A stretch of 64,000 bases of DNA. It comes from Massilia phyllostachyos (GTDB taxonomy: Bacteria; Pseudomonadota; Gammaproteobacteria; Burkholderiales; Burkholderiaceae_D). The notes beneath the pieces were generated by a model that ran no database searches, was not told the origin of the DNA, and was given only the letters and a program-made list of their open reading frames with translations. Location of the stretch: assembly GCF_021044825.1 (NCBI RefSeq), contig NZ_JAJNOC010000001.1:1521988-1585987 (forward strand), in the 5' to 3' direction. This document shows positions 41,105-49,870 of this stretch, piece by piece (the stretch's first letter is position 1; every line of letters starts with the position of its first letter). The translations under genes and the position numbers were made by a program.

Positions 41105-41226
41105 GGGGTCTACTGTTGGTTGGGGATGTGGGACTATAGCAAAGCGTCATCGATGGCGCAGGCAAGCAGCCGTTTATGCGCGGCACTGGTCAAAACGAAA
41201 ACGGGCCGCTATAATGCGGCCTCAAT

Positions 41227-41302
41227 TCCCTGATAGCTCAGTCGGTAGAGCGACGGACTGTTAATCCGCAGGTCCCTGGTTCGAGTCCAGGTCGGGGAGC
41301 CA
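41227..41302 (+). tRNA. tRNA-Asn(GTT), copy 3
   Basis: The 76 bases are identical to copies 1 and 2, CCA encoded. TATAAT at 41210-41215 with TGGTCA 17 bases upstream is a likely promoter. Confidence 0.98.
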
Positions 41303-41310
41303 GAATACGG

Positions 41311-41339
41311 AAGGCCGCATCGTGAGATGCGGCCTTTTT
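41311..41339 (+). terminator. Terminator after tRNA-Asn copy 3
   Basis: AAGGCCGCATC and GATGCGGCC stem with a T run, the same hairpin as behind copy 2. Confidence 0.92.
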
Positions 41340-41390
41340 CGTTTGCGGCGTCAGAATGCGGAGTTGGCAGATGAATCACTGCACACTTGC

Positions 41391-41507
41391 ACGTGGTTCC
41401 GGCGCAGGCCGGAAACCAATTTCTCATGCAGATCATGATCGCATTCGCGAAGCGCCCGTCACTGTTCTACGGAATTGGGCCCCGGCCTTCGCCGGGGCGA
41501 CGTTGGT
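41391..41507. repeat. Inverted pair of REP-like repeats
   Basis: A forward copy (41391-41424, GTTCCGGCGCAGGCCGGAAA) faces a reverse copy (41471-41507, TTGGGCCCCGGCCTTCGCCG), between tRNA-Asn copy 3 and the convergent YeeE/YedE gene. Confidence 0.72.
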
Positions 41508-41563
41508 GGAGGGAGCGGCAGATCAGGCCATGTCTACTTCGGTCGTGGCCGCCGCACTGCGCG

Positions 41564-41977
41564 TCATGTGCGCCGCTCGACAAACTCATACACCGCCATC
41601 CCACCCACCATCGCCGCGACGAACAACAGCGGCTTCAGCCCACCCCAGCCCAGCGACACCAACGCCGGCCCCGGGCAATAGCCGGCCAGCCCCCAACCAA
41701 CGCCGAACACCAGGCTGCCCAGCACCAGCCGCCGGTCGACCTTGCCGCGCGCCGGCAGGTGCAGCGGCCCGCCGTCGAGCGTGCGGCCGCGCCGGCTTGC
41801 GAGCGCAAAGGCGGGCACGGAGACCAGCAGGGCGCCGCCCATCACGAACAGCAGCGACGGGTCCCAGTCGCCCGCGAGGTCGAGGAAGGCCAGCACCTTG
41901 TGCGGATCGGCCAGGCCCGAAAGCAGCAGGCCGATGCCGAACACGAAGCCGGCGAGCAGCGCATAAGGCAGGCTCAT
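41564..41977 (-). CDS. YeeE/YedE family membrane protein (second of a pair)
   Basis: A 137-residue protein with four hydrophobic helices: [20 protein letters not shown], a second around [12 protein letters not shown], and [22 protein letters not shown] with the conserved Cys of the YeeE/YedE (sulfur-compound transport) family. Members are thought to move thiosulfate or related sulfur across the inner membrane. Its ATG overlaps the stop of the first, now interrupted, YeeE gene (ATGA), so the pair was an operon. Confidence 0.88.
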   Translation of the reverse strand: MSLPYALLAGFVFGIGLLLSGLADPHKVLAFLDLAGDWDPSLLFVMGGALLVSVPAFALASRRGRTLDGGPLHLPARGKVDRRLVLGSLVFGVGWGLAGYCPGPALVSLGWGGLKPLLFVAAMVGGMAVYEFVERRT

Positions 41978-42152
41978 GACAGCAGATGGCGCAGCAGCCA
42001 GACGGTGACGAAGCCCGCCGCCATGAAGGCGAGAGTGGCTGAGATGGAGCGCGGCGAGCGGCGCGACAGGCCGCAGATGCCGTGGCCGCTGGTGCAGCCG
42101 GAACCGTAGCGGGTGCCGAGGCCGACCAGCAGGCCGGCCAGCGCCAGCACGG

Positions 42153-42417
42153 GTTTTTACAGTTCGTACGAAACTTGTTCATTTCTTACTTGTCATACAA
42201 AGGTAGCTTCAATTCGTTTGACGTCAGGGCATAGGTGGCATGCCCATATGAGAGACGAGTTGAGGAGCATCGCGGTGAGTTCCACCGTGACTGCCTGTGG
42301 AGGGGAAGGCGCTGGCCTTGTGCTTAGGCTTAAGGTGAAACCAGCCCCTACGAAGCAGGAATCCAACTGTATGGTGAGCCTTAAGCTGTATCAGGTAGCT
42401 TTACGTAAGTTTGGAGG
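42153..42417 (+). mobile_element. 265-bp transposase-less IS607-family derivative (TnpB/omega-RNA remnant)
   Basis: The left 50 bases closely resemble the left end of the IS607-family element at 63808 (shared blocks ACAGTT, TTCATTT, GTCATAC). The right part codes a TnpB-like C-terminal tail, and in IS607/IS605 elements this region also yields the omega-RNA. Both junctions sit at GG with no target duplication, the known behaviour of IS607-type serine transposases. There is no transposase inside, so it could only move in trans. The exact ends are uncertain by two bases. Confidence 0.75.
42248..42375 (+). pseudogene. Remnant of tnpB 3' end, likely overlapping an omega-RNA
   Basis: In one frame the sequence reads RDELRSIAVSSTVTACGGEG and then KVKPAPTKQES, which fits the C-terminal tail of TnpB proteins (a TACGEEG-type segment followed by KQE). 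The catalytic RuvC domain and everything before it are missing. In related elements the same DNA is transcribed as the guide RNA scaffold, with the guide taken from the flank after the right end. Similarity was judged by eye. Confidence 0.5.
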
Positions 42418-42697
42418 AACGGTAGTCGGCATCGACTTGCGCCTCGGGCAGCACCGCGAACAGGCCCCAGGCGAGCGGCGCGCCGACCAGGCCGGCCAGG
42501 AAGGCGATGCGCCACGCCGTTTCGCCTTCCCGCGGCCGCAGCAGGCCGCCGACGATGCCGCTGATGCCTGCCACGCGACCGTTCAGCAGTACGAACAGCG
42601 CCACGCCGGCACCGATCAGGAGGCCGCCGGCGAGCGAGGTCCAGGGAGTGACCTGGGTCCAGTCGATGTGCATCGGACGCTGCCCATGAAACGAAGT

Positions 42698-43036
42698 TCA
42701 GCGGTACTTCTTCTTGTTCGTGGTGTACGTACGAGTATAGAAGCCGGAAGGCTTCTTTGCCACCCAATCGATGAAATTGCGGATATCCTCATGAGAACGC
42801 AGCGCTTCCCAGGTATGATAGCCCTGCAGCAGCTCGCGTTCGGTGAAGACCGAGTGGATCTTGCGGTGGCAAACCTTGTGGATCGGGAATTGCACCTTGC
42901 CCTTGAAGGTCTTGGGAATCAGGTGGTGACGGTCGACGTTGACCGTGCCCAGCGCCCGTCCGCACAGGGGGCACGGGGTATCGGCCGCGGGTAGGGCGGC
43001 GGCGCTCTGGTCGGGGATGGGCTGGCGTTTGGGCAT
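42698..43036 (-). CDS. Small HNH endonuclease-like protein
   Basis: A 112-residue protein with a CPLCGR knuckle (around residue 22), then DRHHLIPKTFKGK and VCHRKIHSVFTERELL, the pattern of a compact HNH nuclease with a structural zinc site. The rest is basic and ends NKKKYR. It may cut DNA, but such small HNH proteins are of unknown role. The frame is open to 43144; ATG 43036 is the simplest start, without a clear ribosome site. It is divergent from the kinase at 43190. Confidence 0.7.
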   Translation of the reverse strand: MPKRQPIPDQSAAALPAADTPCPLCGRALGTVNVDRHHLIPKTFKGKVQFPIHKVCHRKIHSVFTERELLQGYHTWEALRSHEDIRNFIDWVAKKPSGFYTRTYTTNKKKYR

Positions 43037-43189
43037 GCCGTCCAGATGGCGACGCTTGCGCCATCCTGCAAGGCGCTCGTCAATACGGATGCACCGGACG
43101 GAGTCGTCAATTATGTTAAAGACCGCACATTGTAGTAGAATCAAAGCTTATCAAATTGCAAGATCGTGACATTACGATTCCCTGCCGCA

Positions 43190-44842
43190 ATGATTGTAGA
43201 TCGTCCAACCTGTTCCGTTCTCCTCATCGACGACGAGTCCTTTTCACAGGACATCGTCGCGCATGGGCTGACGGGCTGCGTCGGCCACAACCTGTGCTAC
43301 GAGTCGAGCCCGGCCCGGGCGGTCGAGGTGGCGCGCGAAGTGCGGGCGACCGTGGTGCTGGTCGACATGCGCATGCCCGACCTCGACGGCTTCGAAGTCA
43401 CCGCGCGCCTGCGCGCCCATCCCGACACCGCGGACATTCCCGTCATCGTGCTGTCCTCCGAGGACGACCCCGACATCAAGGCGCGCGCCTTCGCGGTGGG
43501 CGCCAACGACTACCTGGTCAAGTGGCCCGATCCGCGCGAGCTGGTGGCGCGCGTGCGCTACCACAACGACGCCTATGCCATGCGGCGCCAGCGCGACGAA
43601 GCCTTCGCCTCGCTGCGGGTGAGCCAGGAACAGCTCGCGGCCAGCCAGTCGGCCCTGCACCAGGCCCAGAAGATGGAGGCGATCGGCCAGCTCACCGGCG
43701 GCGTCGCCCACGACTTCAACAACGTCCTACAGATCATCGGCGGCAACCTGCAGCTGCTGAAACTGGTCGGCAACCTGAACGACAACGCCAAGGGGCGCGT
43801 CGAGATGGCCTTGACCGGCGTCGAGCGCGGCGCCAAGCTGGCCGCCCACCTGCTCGCGTTTGCGCGGCGCCAGCCGCTGCAGTCGGTGGTGGTCGATCCC
43901 GCCCACCTGCTGCGCGAGATGGACGACATGATGCGCCGCGTACTGGGCCCCAGCGCGCACGTGGTCACCGAGATCGACCACGATCTCGGCAGCACCATGG
44001 TCGACCCCAACCAGCTCAACAACGTGCTGCTGAACCTGGCCATCAATGCGCGCGACGCCATGGCCGGCAGCGGCACGCTGACCATCCGCGCCATGAACGC
44101 CGACGCCGGGCTGCCGCCCGAAGTGCCGGCCGGCGGCTACGTGATGCTGGAGATTGCCGATACCGGCAAGGGCATGCCGCCGGAAGTGCTGCAGCGCGCC
44201 TTCGAGCCCTTCTTCACCACCAAGCCGGTGGGGCAGGGCACGGGCCTGGGCCTGTCGATGGCCTACGGCTTCGTCAAGCAGTCCGGCGGCGAGATCGTGT
44301 TGAAGAGCGAGGTCGGGCGCGGCACCAGCGTGCGCATCTACCTGCCGCGCAGCGACGCCGCGCCGGCGCCGGTGGAGGCGGTGCACAGCGCCCAGCTGAC
44401 CGGCGGCCTGGAGACCATCCTGGTGGTCGAGGACGAGGAACACGTGCGCGCCTCGACCGCCGGCATCCTGTCGGCGCTGGGCTACGACGTGATCGAGGCG
44501 GCCGACGCCGCGCAGGCGGTCGACATCATCGAGAGCGGCCGCCACATCGACCTGGTGTTCAGCGACGTGATCATGCCGGGGCCGGTGAGCAGCCTGCAGC
44601 TGGGCGAGATCGTGGCAGGCCGGCTGCCGGACGCGCAGATCCTGTATACCTCGGGCTACGCGGAAGGGGTGCTGGTGCACGAAGGGAAGCTGGATGCGTC
44701 GCTGCACCTGCTGCAGAAACCGTATCATCCTGAAGCGCTGGCGGCGCGCATCCGCCACCTGCTGCGCCGGCGCGAGCGCGCCGCGCAGGAAATCAAGCCG
44801 GCGTCGCCGCCGGCCGGTTCATCTCACTTGGGCTTGACGTAG
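43190..44842 (+). CDS. REC-HK-REC hybrid sensor kinase
   Basis: A 550-residue soluble protein: an N-terminal receiver (CSVLLIDDE, phospho-acceptor in VVLVDMRMPD), a kinase core with the H-box GQLTGGVAHDFNNVLQI, N-box NLAINARDAM and G-boxes DTGKGMPP and GTGLGLSMAYG, and a C-terminal receiver (DLVFSDVIMPG). No sensor domain is visible, so it may integrate phosphate from another kinase, perhaps the phytochrome next door. ATG 43190 is chosen; a GTG at 43166 is possible. Its end overlaps the convergent response regulator by 19 bases. Confidence 0.88.
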   Translation: MIVDRPTCSVLLIDDESFSQDIVAHGLTGCVGHNLCYESSPARAVEVAREVRATVVLVDMRMPDLDGFEVTARLRAHPDTADIPVIVLSSEDDPDIKARAFAVGANDYLVKWPDPRELVARVRYHNDAYAMRRQRDEAFASLRVSQEQLAASQSALHQAQKMEAIGQLTGGVAHDFNNVLQIIGGNLQLLKLVGNLNDNAKGRVEMALTGVERGAKLAAHLLAFARRQPLQSVVVDPAHLLREMDDMMRRVLGPSAHVVTEIDHDLGSTMVDPNQLNNVLLNLAINARDAMAGSGTLTIRAMNADAGLPPEVPAGGYVMLEIADTGKGMPPEVLQRAFEPFFTTKPVGQGTGLGLSMAYGFVKQSGGEIVLKSEVGRGTSVRIYLPRSDAAPAPVEAVHSAQLTGGLETILVVEDEEHVRASTAGILSALGYDVIEAADAAQAVDIIESGRHIDLVFSDVIMPGPVSSLQLGEIVAGRLPDAQILYTSGYAEGVLVHEGKLDASLHLLQKPYHPEALAARIRHLLRRRERAAQEIKPASPPAGSSHLGLT

Positions 44843-45279
44843 CGGCGCGAGCCCGGCGGCGGTTCGTTCAGGACCGCCCAGAACACGCCCAGGTCGGCGA
44901 TCGCGCGCAGGAATTCCGCGAAGTCGACCGGCTTCACCACATAGGCGTTCACGCCCAGCTCGTAGCTGCGCACCACGTCCTGTTCTTCCTTCGACGAGGT
45001 CAGCATGCACACCGGGATGCTCTTGAGTCCTTCGGTGTTGCGGATCTCGCGCAGCACTTCCAGTCCGTCCACCTTGGGCAGCTTCAGGTCGAGCAGGATT
45101 ACGGCCGGATTGCCTTCCGCGCGGTCCTTGAACTCGCCGCGGCGGTGCAGGTAGTCGAGGGCGTCGGCGCCGTCGCGCACCACCACGACTTCATTGGCGA
45201 GCTGGCTTTTCGCCAGCGCGATCAGGGTCAGTTCGAGGTCGTGCGGATTGTCTTCGACGAGAAGGATGGGCTTGAGCAT
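44824..45279 (-). CDS. Rcp-like single-domain response regulator of the phytochrome
   Basis: A 151-residue receiver-only protein. It has LLVEDNPHDLELT near the start, the phospho-acceptor in ILLDLKLPKVDG, a conserved S/T in CMLTSSKEEQD and the lysine in YVVKPVD. The extended loop DALDYLHRRGEF is characteristic of Rcp1/BphR regulators that serve phytochromes. It lies 7 bases downstream of the bacteriophytochrome gene in the same direction, so the pair is probably one operon. Confidence 0.92.
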   Translation of the reverse strand: MLKPILLVEDNPHDLELTLIALAKSQLANEVVVVRDGADALDYLHRRGEFKDRAEGNPAVILLDLKLPKVDGLEVLREIRNTEGLKSIPVCMLTSSKEEQDVVRSYELGVNAYVVKPVDFAEFLRAIADLGVFWAVLNEPPPGSRRYVKPK

Positions 45280-45286
45280 GGCTGCC

Positions 45287-47539
45287 TCAGGGAGTAGGGT
45301 GTTTCGGAATGCTGAAGGAGAAGGTCGCGCCTTCCCCCGGTACGGAATTGGCCCAGACCCGGCCGTTGTGGCGCTCGACGATGCGGCGCACGTTGGCCAG
45401 GCCGATGCCGGTGCCCTGGAAGTCCTCCATGCGGTGCAGGCGCTGGAACACGCCGAACAGCTTGTGGACGTAGTCCATATTGAAGCCGGCGCCGTTGTCG
45501 GCAACGTGGAACACGAATTCCTCGTCATTCTCTTCGGAGCTGATGGTGATGACCGCCGGGTCGCGCCCGCCGGTGAATTTCACCGCGTTCGACAGCAGGT
45601 TGAACACCGCCAGGTTCACGAACGTCGGGTCGGCCCAGATGGTCGGCAGCTGCTCGATGTGCCAGTCGACGTTGCGCTGGCCGATCTCGATGCCGAGCTT
45701 GTCGATGCAGGCCGAGACCAGGTCGTTCATGTCGACGTTGGTCGGCCGCAGCGCGGCGCGGCCCATCTGCGAGAACGACAGCAGGTCGTCGACCAGCTTG
45801 CCGGCCAGGCGCGCCGACTCCTTGATGTTCTTGAGGAAGCGCTGGCGCCGTTCCGGATCTTCGCTGCCGGCCGACTCGATCAGGAGGTCGGAGAATCCCA
45901 CGATGTGGCGCAAGGGGGCGCGCAGGTCGTGCGAGACCGAATAAGAGAACGCTTCGAGCTCCTTGTTGGCGCGGCCCAGTTCCTCGGCCAGTTCGGCCAT
46001 CTGCTCGGCGCGTTCCAGCGCGATGCCGAGCAGGGCGCTGCGGAACTCGATGGTGAGCTCGATTTCGCCCGCGTGCCAGGGCAGGCTGCGGCCATGAATG
46101 GTCTCGCGCCAGGCGGCGAAGGACAGGCGCGGCGAGAGCTGGACCGGATCGTTCGCCGAAGCGGCCTTGCCGCGCGGGTTGCCGGCCCATTCGATGGTCT
46201 GCACCACCTCCGGGCGGAACCACAGCAGATAGTGCTTGTGGATGCGCGAGATCGGCAGCGCCAGCAGGCCGCTGGCGTTGCGCACCAGCGCCACGCCGTC
46301 CGGATAGACTTCCATCAGGTGGTCGGTGTGGAACACGTCAGAGTGCCCCTGCATCGCCAGCCAGTCGACCAGCTGGCGGATGGCCGGCTCGGCGGGCGTA
46401 TCGCCAAAGGTCAGCACGCGTTCGTCGACCACGATGGCGACCCCGCCTGCGCGGCCGAAGCGCAGCAGCTCGGGGAACACGCCGCTCATGTTTTCCAGGA
46501 AGTCGGCGCCCTTGGTCAGGTGGCCGAGCATCTCGACCATGATGCGCCGCACCTCGAGCCGGAACTGGAGTTCGGTGGCGTCCTCGCGCGACTCGATGCA
46601 CAGGGCCAGGATCTGGCCCACCTGCTCGCAGGCGGTGCGCTTCTCGACCGGCACCGGGCGCGGGCCTTCGTTATGGCAGGAGATCAGGCCCCACAGCTCG
46701 CCCTTGACGATCAGCGAGACCGACATCGAGGCCAGCGTGCCCATGTTGCGCATGTACTGCAGGTGCACCGGCGAGACGCTGCGCAGGGCCGCGAACGACA
46801 GGTCGTTGCGCTTGCCCGTGACCGGGTTCAGTTCCGGCACCAGCGGCGCCGGCGTGTAGTTGGCGTCCTGGATCACGCGGATCGGCGACAGCGCGTACAG
46901 GGCGCGCGCCTGCGCCGGCACGTCGCTGGCGGGGAAATGCTGGCCCAGGTAGGACTCGTAGCCGTCTTCCTTCGATTCGGCCACCACCTTGCCGTGGCCG
47001 TCGGTGTCGAACTGGTACACCACCACGCGGCCGTAGCCGGTCACGGCGCGCACGTGGCGCGCGGCCAGCTCCGACAGTTCGGCGATCGCGGCCGAGCCGT
47101 TCACCTTGAGCAGAAAGTCGCCGATCAGCGGATACAGGTGGCGGAAGTCGGCCGCGCCCGGGCGGTTCACGCCTTCGCATTCGAGGATCACCAGGCCGTC
47201 CCAGGCATGCGCCAGCACGTCGAAGTGGGCGCCGTTGGCGAGGGTGATGGTGCCGATGTAGGCCGGGCGCGAGCCGAGGCCTTCGCCCGCGAGTTCCGGC
47301 GCCAGGCGCGCCGCGGCCGCCTCGCCGACGATGCGCGCGAGCGGTTGGCCGATCGCGTCCCGGACCGGCACGCCGGTCCAGTGCTCGAGGTTGTCGCTGG
47401 CCTGCTGGATCGCGCGGCTCGCGTCCGGGTCCGCGGACATGGTCAGCATGAAGCCGTGCGGCTGGATGCTGCCCGGCGTGCGGATCGGCTCGTTCGCGCA
47501 GTGGGTCAGGTCGAGGAGGTCGGTGGAAGCCTGTGTCAT
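45287..47539 (-). CDS. bphP: Bacteriophytochrome histidine kinase
   Basis: A 750-residue red/far-red photoreceptor kinase with PAS (1-110), GAF (about 125-310), PHY (about 320-500), HisKA and HATPase domains. Biliverdin would attach to C14 in LTHCANEPI; the GAF has HFPASDVPAQARALY and the PHY tongue region follows. The kinase H-box is FSYSVSHDLRAPLRHI. No heme oxygenase gene is in the window, so biliverdin must come from elsewhere. Start 47539 is chosen because it gives the usual short lead to the Cys; an in-frame ATG at 47578 adds 13 residues. Confidence 0.93.
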   Translation of the reverse strand: MTQASTDLLDLTHCANEPIRTPGSIQPHGFMLTMSADPDASRAIQQASDNLEHWTGVPVRDAIGQPLARIVGEAAAARLAPELAGEGLGSRPAYIGTITLANGAHFDVLAHAWDGLVILECEGVNRPGAADFRHLYPLIGDFLLKVNGSAAIAELSELAARHVRAVTGYGRVVVYQFDTDGHGKVVAESKEDGYESYLGQHFPASDVPAQARALYALSPIRVIQDANYTPAPLVPELNPVTGKRNDLSFAALRSVSPVHLQYMRNMGTLASMSVSLIVKGELWGLISCHNEGPRPVPVEKRTACEQVGQILALCIESREDATELQFRLEVRRIMVEMLGHLTKGADFLENMSGVFPELLRFGRAGGVAIVVDERVLTFGDTPAEPAIRQLVDWLAMQGHSDVFHTDHLMEVYPDGVALVRNASGLLALPISRIHKHYLLWFRPEVVQTIEWAGNPRGKAASANDPVQLSPRLSFAAWRETIHGRSLPWHAGEIELTIEFRSALLGIALERAEQMAELAEELGRANKELEAFSYSVSHDLRAPLRHIVGFSDLLIESAGSEDPERRQRFLKNIKESARLAGKLVDDLLSFSQMGRAALRPTNVDMNDLVSACIDKLGIEIGQRNVDWHIEQLPTIWADPTFVNLAVFNLLSNAVKFTGGRDPAVITISSEENDEEFVFHVADNGAGFNMDYVHKLFGVFQRLHRMEDFQGTGIGLANVRRIVERHNGRVWANSVPGEGATFSFSIPKHPTP

Positions 47540-47728
47540 ATTGCCAAGAGAAGGCGCAGGAAAGATACAATTCAACATTGTAACGTCAAATTCGGCACTT
47601 CAATCACGCCGGTGGCTGATTTTCCAACATTGCCGCGCCCGCAGGGGCTGGCGCCAAGTGCGCGGCGCGTATTGCTGAGCAGGGCTATGATACGATCCTT
47701 CGTACTGACCCGCGAGTGTCCAAGGCTC

Positions 47729-49633
47729 ATGAATCCGCACCATCCCGCACTCCCCACGCTGACTGACGAACAACGACTCCAGTACCTGATCGCCGGCATC
47801 AGCGACTATGCGATCTACATGCTCGACCCGCTGGGGCACGTCAAGAGCTGGAACGCGGGCGCCCAGCGCTTCAAGGGCTACCTGCCGCAGGAAATCCTGT
47901 TCCAGCACTTCTCGCGCTTCTACACGCCGGAAGACCGGGACGCCGGCCTGCCGGCGCGGGCGCTGGCGCATGCCCTGGAACACGGCAAATACGAATCCGA
48001 AGGCTGGCGCGTGCGCAAGGACGGCACCCGCTTCTGGGCGCACGTCGTGCTCGACCCGATCTACGACGAGCACCGCAACCACCTGGGCTACGCCAAGATC
48101 ACCCGCGACGTCACCGCGCGCAAGCAGGCCGAGGACGCGCTGCGCGAGAGCGAGCAGCGCTTCCGCCTGCTGGTGCAGGGCGTGACCGACTACGCCATCT
48201 ACATGCTCTCGCCCGAGGGCACGGTCTCGAACTGGAACATCGGCGCCGAGCGCATCAAGGGCTACGGCCAGGCCGACATCGTCGGCAGCCACTTCTCGCG
48301 CTTCTACACCGAGGAAGACCGCGCCGGCGGGCTGCCGCAGCGCGCGCTCGCCACCGCGCGGCGCGAGGGCCGCTACGAGGCCGAAGGCTGGCGCGTGCGC
48401 AAGGACGGCACCCGCTTCTGGGCGCACGTGGTCATCGACGCCATCACCGGCGACGACGGGCAGCTGCTGGGCTTCGCCAAGATCACGCGCGACCTGACCG
48501 AGAAGAAGCAGGCCGAGGAAGCGCTGGAGCAGGCGCAGCGCGCGCTGTTCCAGTCGCAGAAGATGGAATCGATCGGCCAGCTCACCGGCGGCATCGCGCA
48601 CGACTTCAACAACCTGCTGTCGGTGCTGGCCAGCGGCATCGAGGTCTTGAGCATGACCCGTCCCGGCGCCGACGCCAAGACCCTGGACAGCATGCGCCGC
48701 GCAATCGACCGCGGCGCCACGCTGACCCAGCAGCTGCTGGCCTTCGCGCGCCAGCAGCCGCTGCAGCCGGAAACGCGCAGCATCAACCGCATCGTCACCG
48801 GTTTCGAATCGGTGCTGCGGCGCGCCGCGCCGTCCGGCGTGGAATTCAGCCTGCAGCTCGACCCCAAGGCCGGCAGCGCCGTGGTCGACACGGCGCGCCT
48901 CGAATCGGCGCTATTGAACCTGGTGGTGAACGCGCGCGACGCCATGCCGGAAGGCGGGCGGCTGAGCCTGGACACGCGGCCGGCCGAGCTGCGCGAAGGC
49001 GAAGTGACCGGCCTGGCGCCGGGCCCCTACGTGCGCATCGCGGTGACCGACACCGGCACCGGCATGCGTCCCGACACCGTGCAGCGCGCCTTCGAGCCCT
49101 TCTACACGACCAAGGAAACCGGCAAGGGCACGGGCCTAGGGCTGTCGCAGGTGTACGGTTTCATCAAGCAGTCCGGCGGCGAAGTGGTCATCCAGAGCAC
49201 GCTGGGCGAGGGCACCGCGATCGTGATCTACCTCCCGGCCGTGACCGAGCAGGGCAGCGAAGCGGTGCACGGCGACACCGAGACCGTGCTGATCGTGGAA
49301 GACGAACCGGACCTGCTGGACGTGGCCTCGGCGCTGTTCCTGAGCATGGGCTACGACGTGATGACGGCGGCCAGCGGGCAGGATGCGATGGGCATGCTGG
49401 CGAGCCGCGACGTGGACATCCTGTTCACCGACATCGTCATGCCGAACGGGCCGAACGGGATCGAGCTGGCGGAGTTCACGCGGGAGAACTACCCGAACAT
49501 CAAGGTGATGCTGGCCTCGGGGTACCCGCAGCCGGCGCTCAGGCTGGATCAGAATCGCTTGGGGGAGTATACGTTTGTGAGCAAGCCGTATCGGCTGTCG
49601 GACCTGGCGCGGGGGCTGCGCAGCGTGCATTGA
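47729..49633 (+). CDS. PAS-PAS hybrid sensor histidine kinase with C-terminal receiver
   Basis: A 634-residue soluble kinase. Two nearly repeated PAS domains (about 15-135 and 140-260) share DYAIYML, SRFYT and GWRVRKDGTRFWAHVV, showing an internal duplication. The kinase core has GQLTGGIAHDFNNLLSVL, NARDAMPEG, DTGTGMRP and GTGLGLSQVYGF, and the receiver has DILFTDIVMP. It is divergent from the phytochrome gene and similar in core to the kinase at 43190. The signal is unknown. ATG 47729 is preferred over 47687. Confidence 0.9.
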   Translation: MNPHHPALPTLTDEQRLQYLIAGISDYAIYMLDPLGHVKSWNAGAQRFKGYLPQEILFQHFSRFYTPEDRDAGLPARALAHALEHGKYESEGWRVRKDGTRFWAHVVLDPIYDEHRNHLGYAKITRDVTARKQAEDALRESEQRFRLLVQGVTDYAIYMLSPEGTVSNWNIGAERIKGYGQADIVGSHFSRFYTEEDRAGGLPQRALATARREGRYEAEGWRVRKDGTRFWAHVVIDAITGDDGQLLGFAKITRDLTEKKQAEEALEQAQRALFQSQKMESIGQLTGGIAHDFNNLLSVLASGIEVLSMTRPGADAKTLDSMRRAIDRGATLTQQLLAFARQQPLQPETRSINRIVTGFESVLRRAAPSGVEFSLQLDPKAGSAVVDTARLESALLNLVVNARDAMPEGGRLSLDTRPAELREGEVTGLAPGPYVRIAVTDTGTGMRPDTVQRAFEPFYTTKETGKGTGLGLSQVYGFIKQSGGEVVIQSTLGEGTAIVIYLPAVTEQGSEAVHGDTETVLIVEDEPDLLDVASALFLSMGYDVMTAASGQDAMGMLASRDVDILFTDIVMPNGPNGIELAEFTRENYPNIKVMLASGYPQPALRLDQNRLGEYTFVSKPYRLSDLARGLRSVH

Positions 49634-49690
49634 AGGTGGTTGTGGCTATTCGCTGACGACTGTCACTCTTCTTGCCACTTACCGTTGAGT

Positions 49691-49825
49691 CGTCATCCCG
49701 GCGCAGGCCGGGATCCAATTCCGTCGCACAGTGACGGGCGCGTCGCGGATGCCTTAGGGCGGCTCATGGGAAATTGGATTCCGGCCTACGCCGGAAGTCA
49801 TGGGCGCCAGTGGCGCGCATGACGG
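49691..49825. repeat. Inverted pair of REP-like repeats
   Basis: A forward copy (49691-49722) faces an extended reverse copy (49771-49825) that carries the extra GGGCGCCAGTGGCGCGC palindrome, as in the copy near 11844. It fills the gap between the convergent kinase and lipase genes. Confidence 0.75.
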
Positions 49826-49870
49826 TGCTACGGTTAGCGGTTTGGGCAAGTGTCGGTGGTATGCTGGGTG

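Larger units (their letters stand above)
41974..42673 (-). pseudogene. YeeE/YedE family gene interrupted by an IS607-derived element
   Basis: The N-terminal part (42673 to 42418, HIDWTQVTPWTSLAGGLLIG to VDADYRS) and the C-terminal part (42152 to 41974, [20 protein letters not shown] to the stop) are separated by a 265-bp insertion. Joining them at the GG dinucleotide gives an unbroken 144-residue YeeE protein with the family motif [20 protein letters not shown]. As it stands, the upper frame reads five residues into the element and stops. The gene would be functional again after precise excision. Confidence 0.88.

Noticed and set aside
42113..42994. A 293-codon plus-strand frame as a real gene
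   Set aside because: It is a chimera of antisense YeeE sequence, the TnpB remnant in the IS607-derived element and antisense HNH sequence; only the short TnpB-like tail is meaningful.
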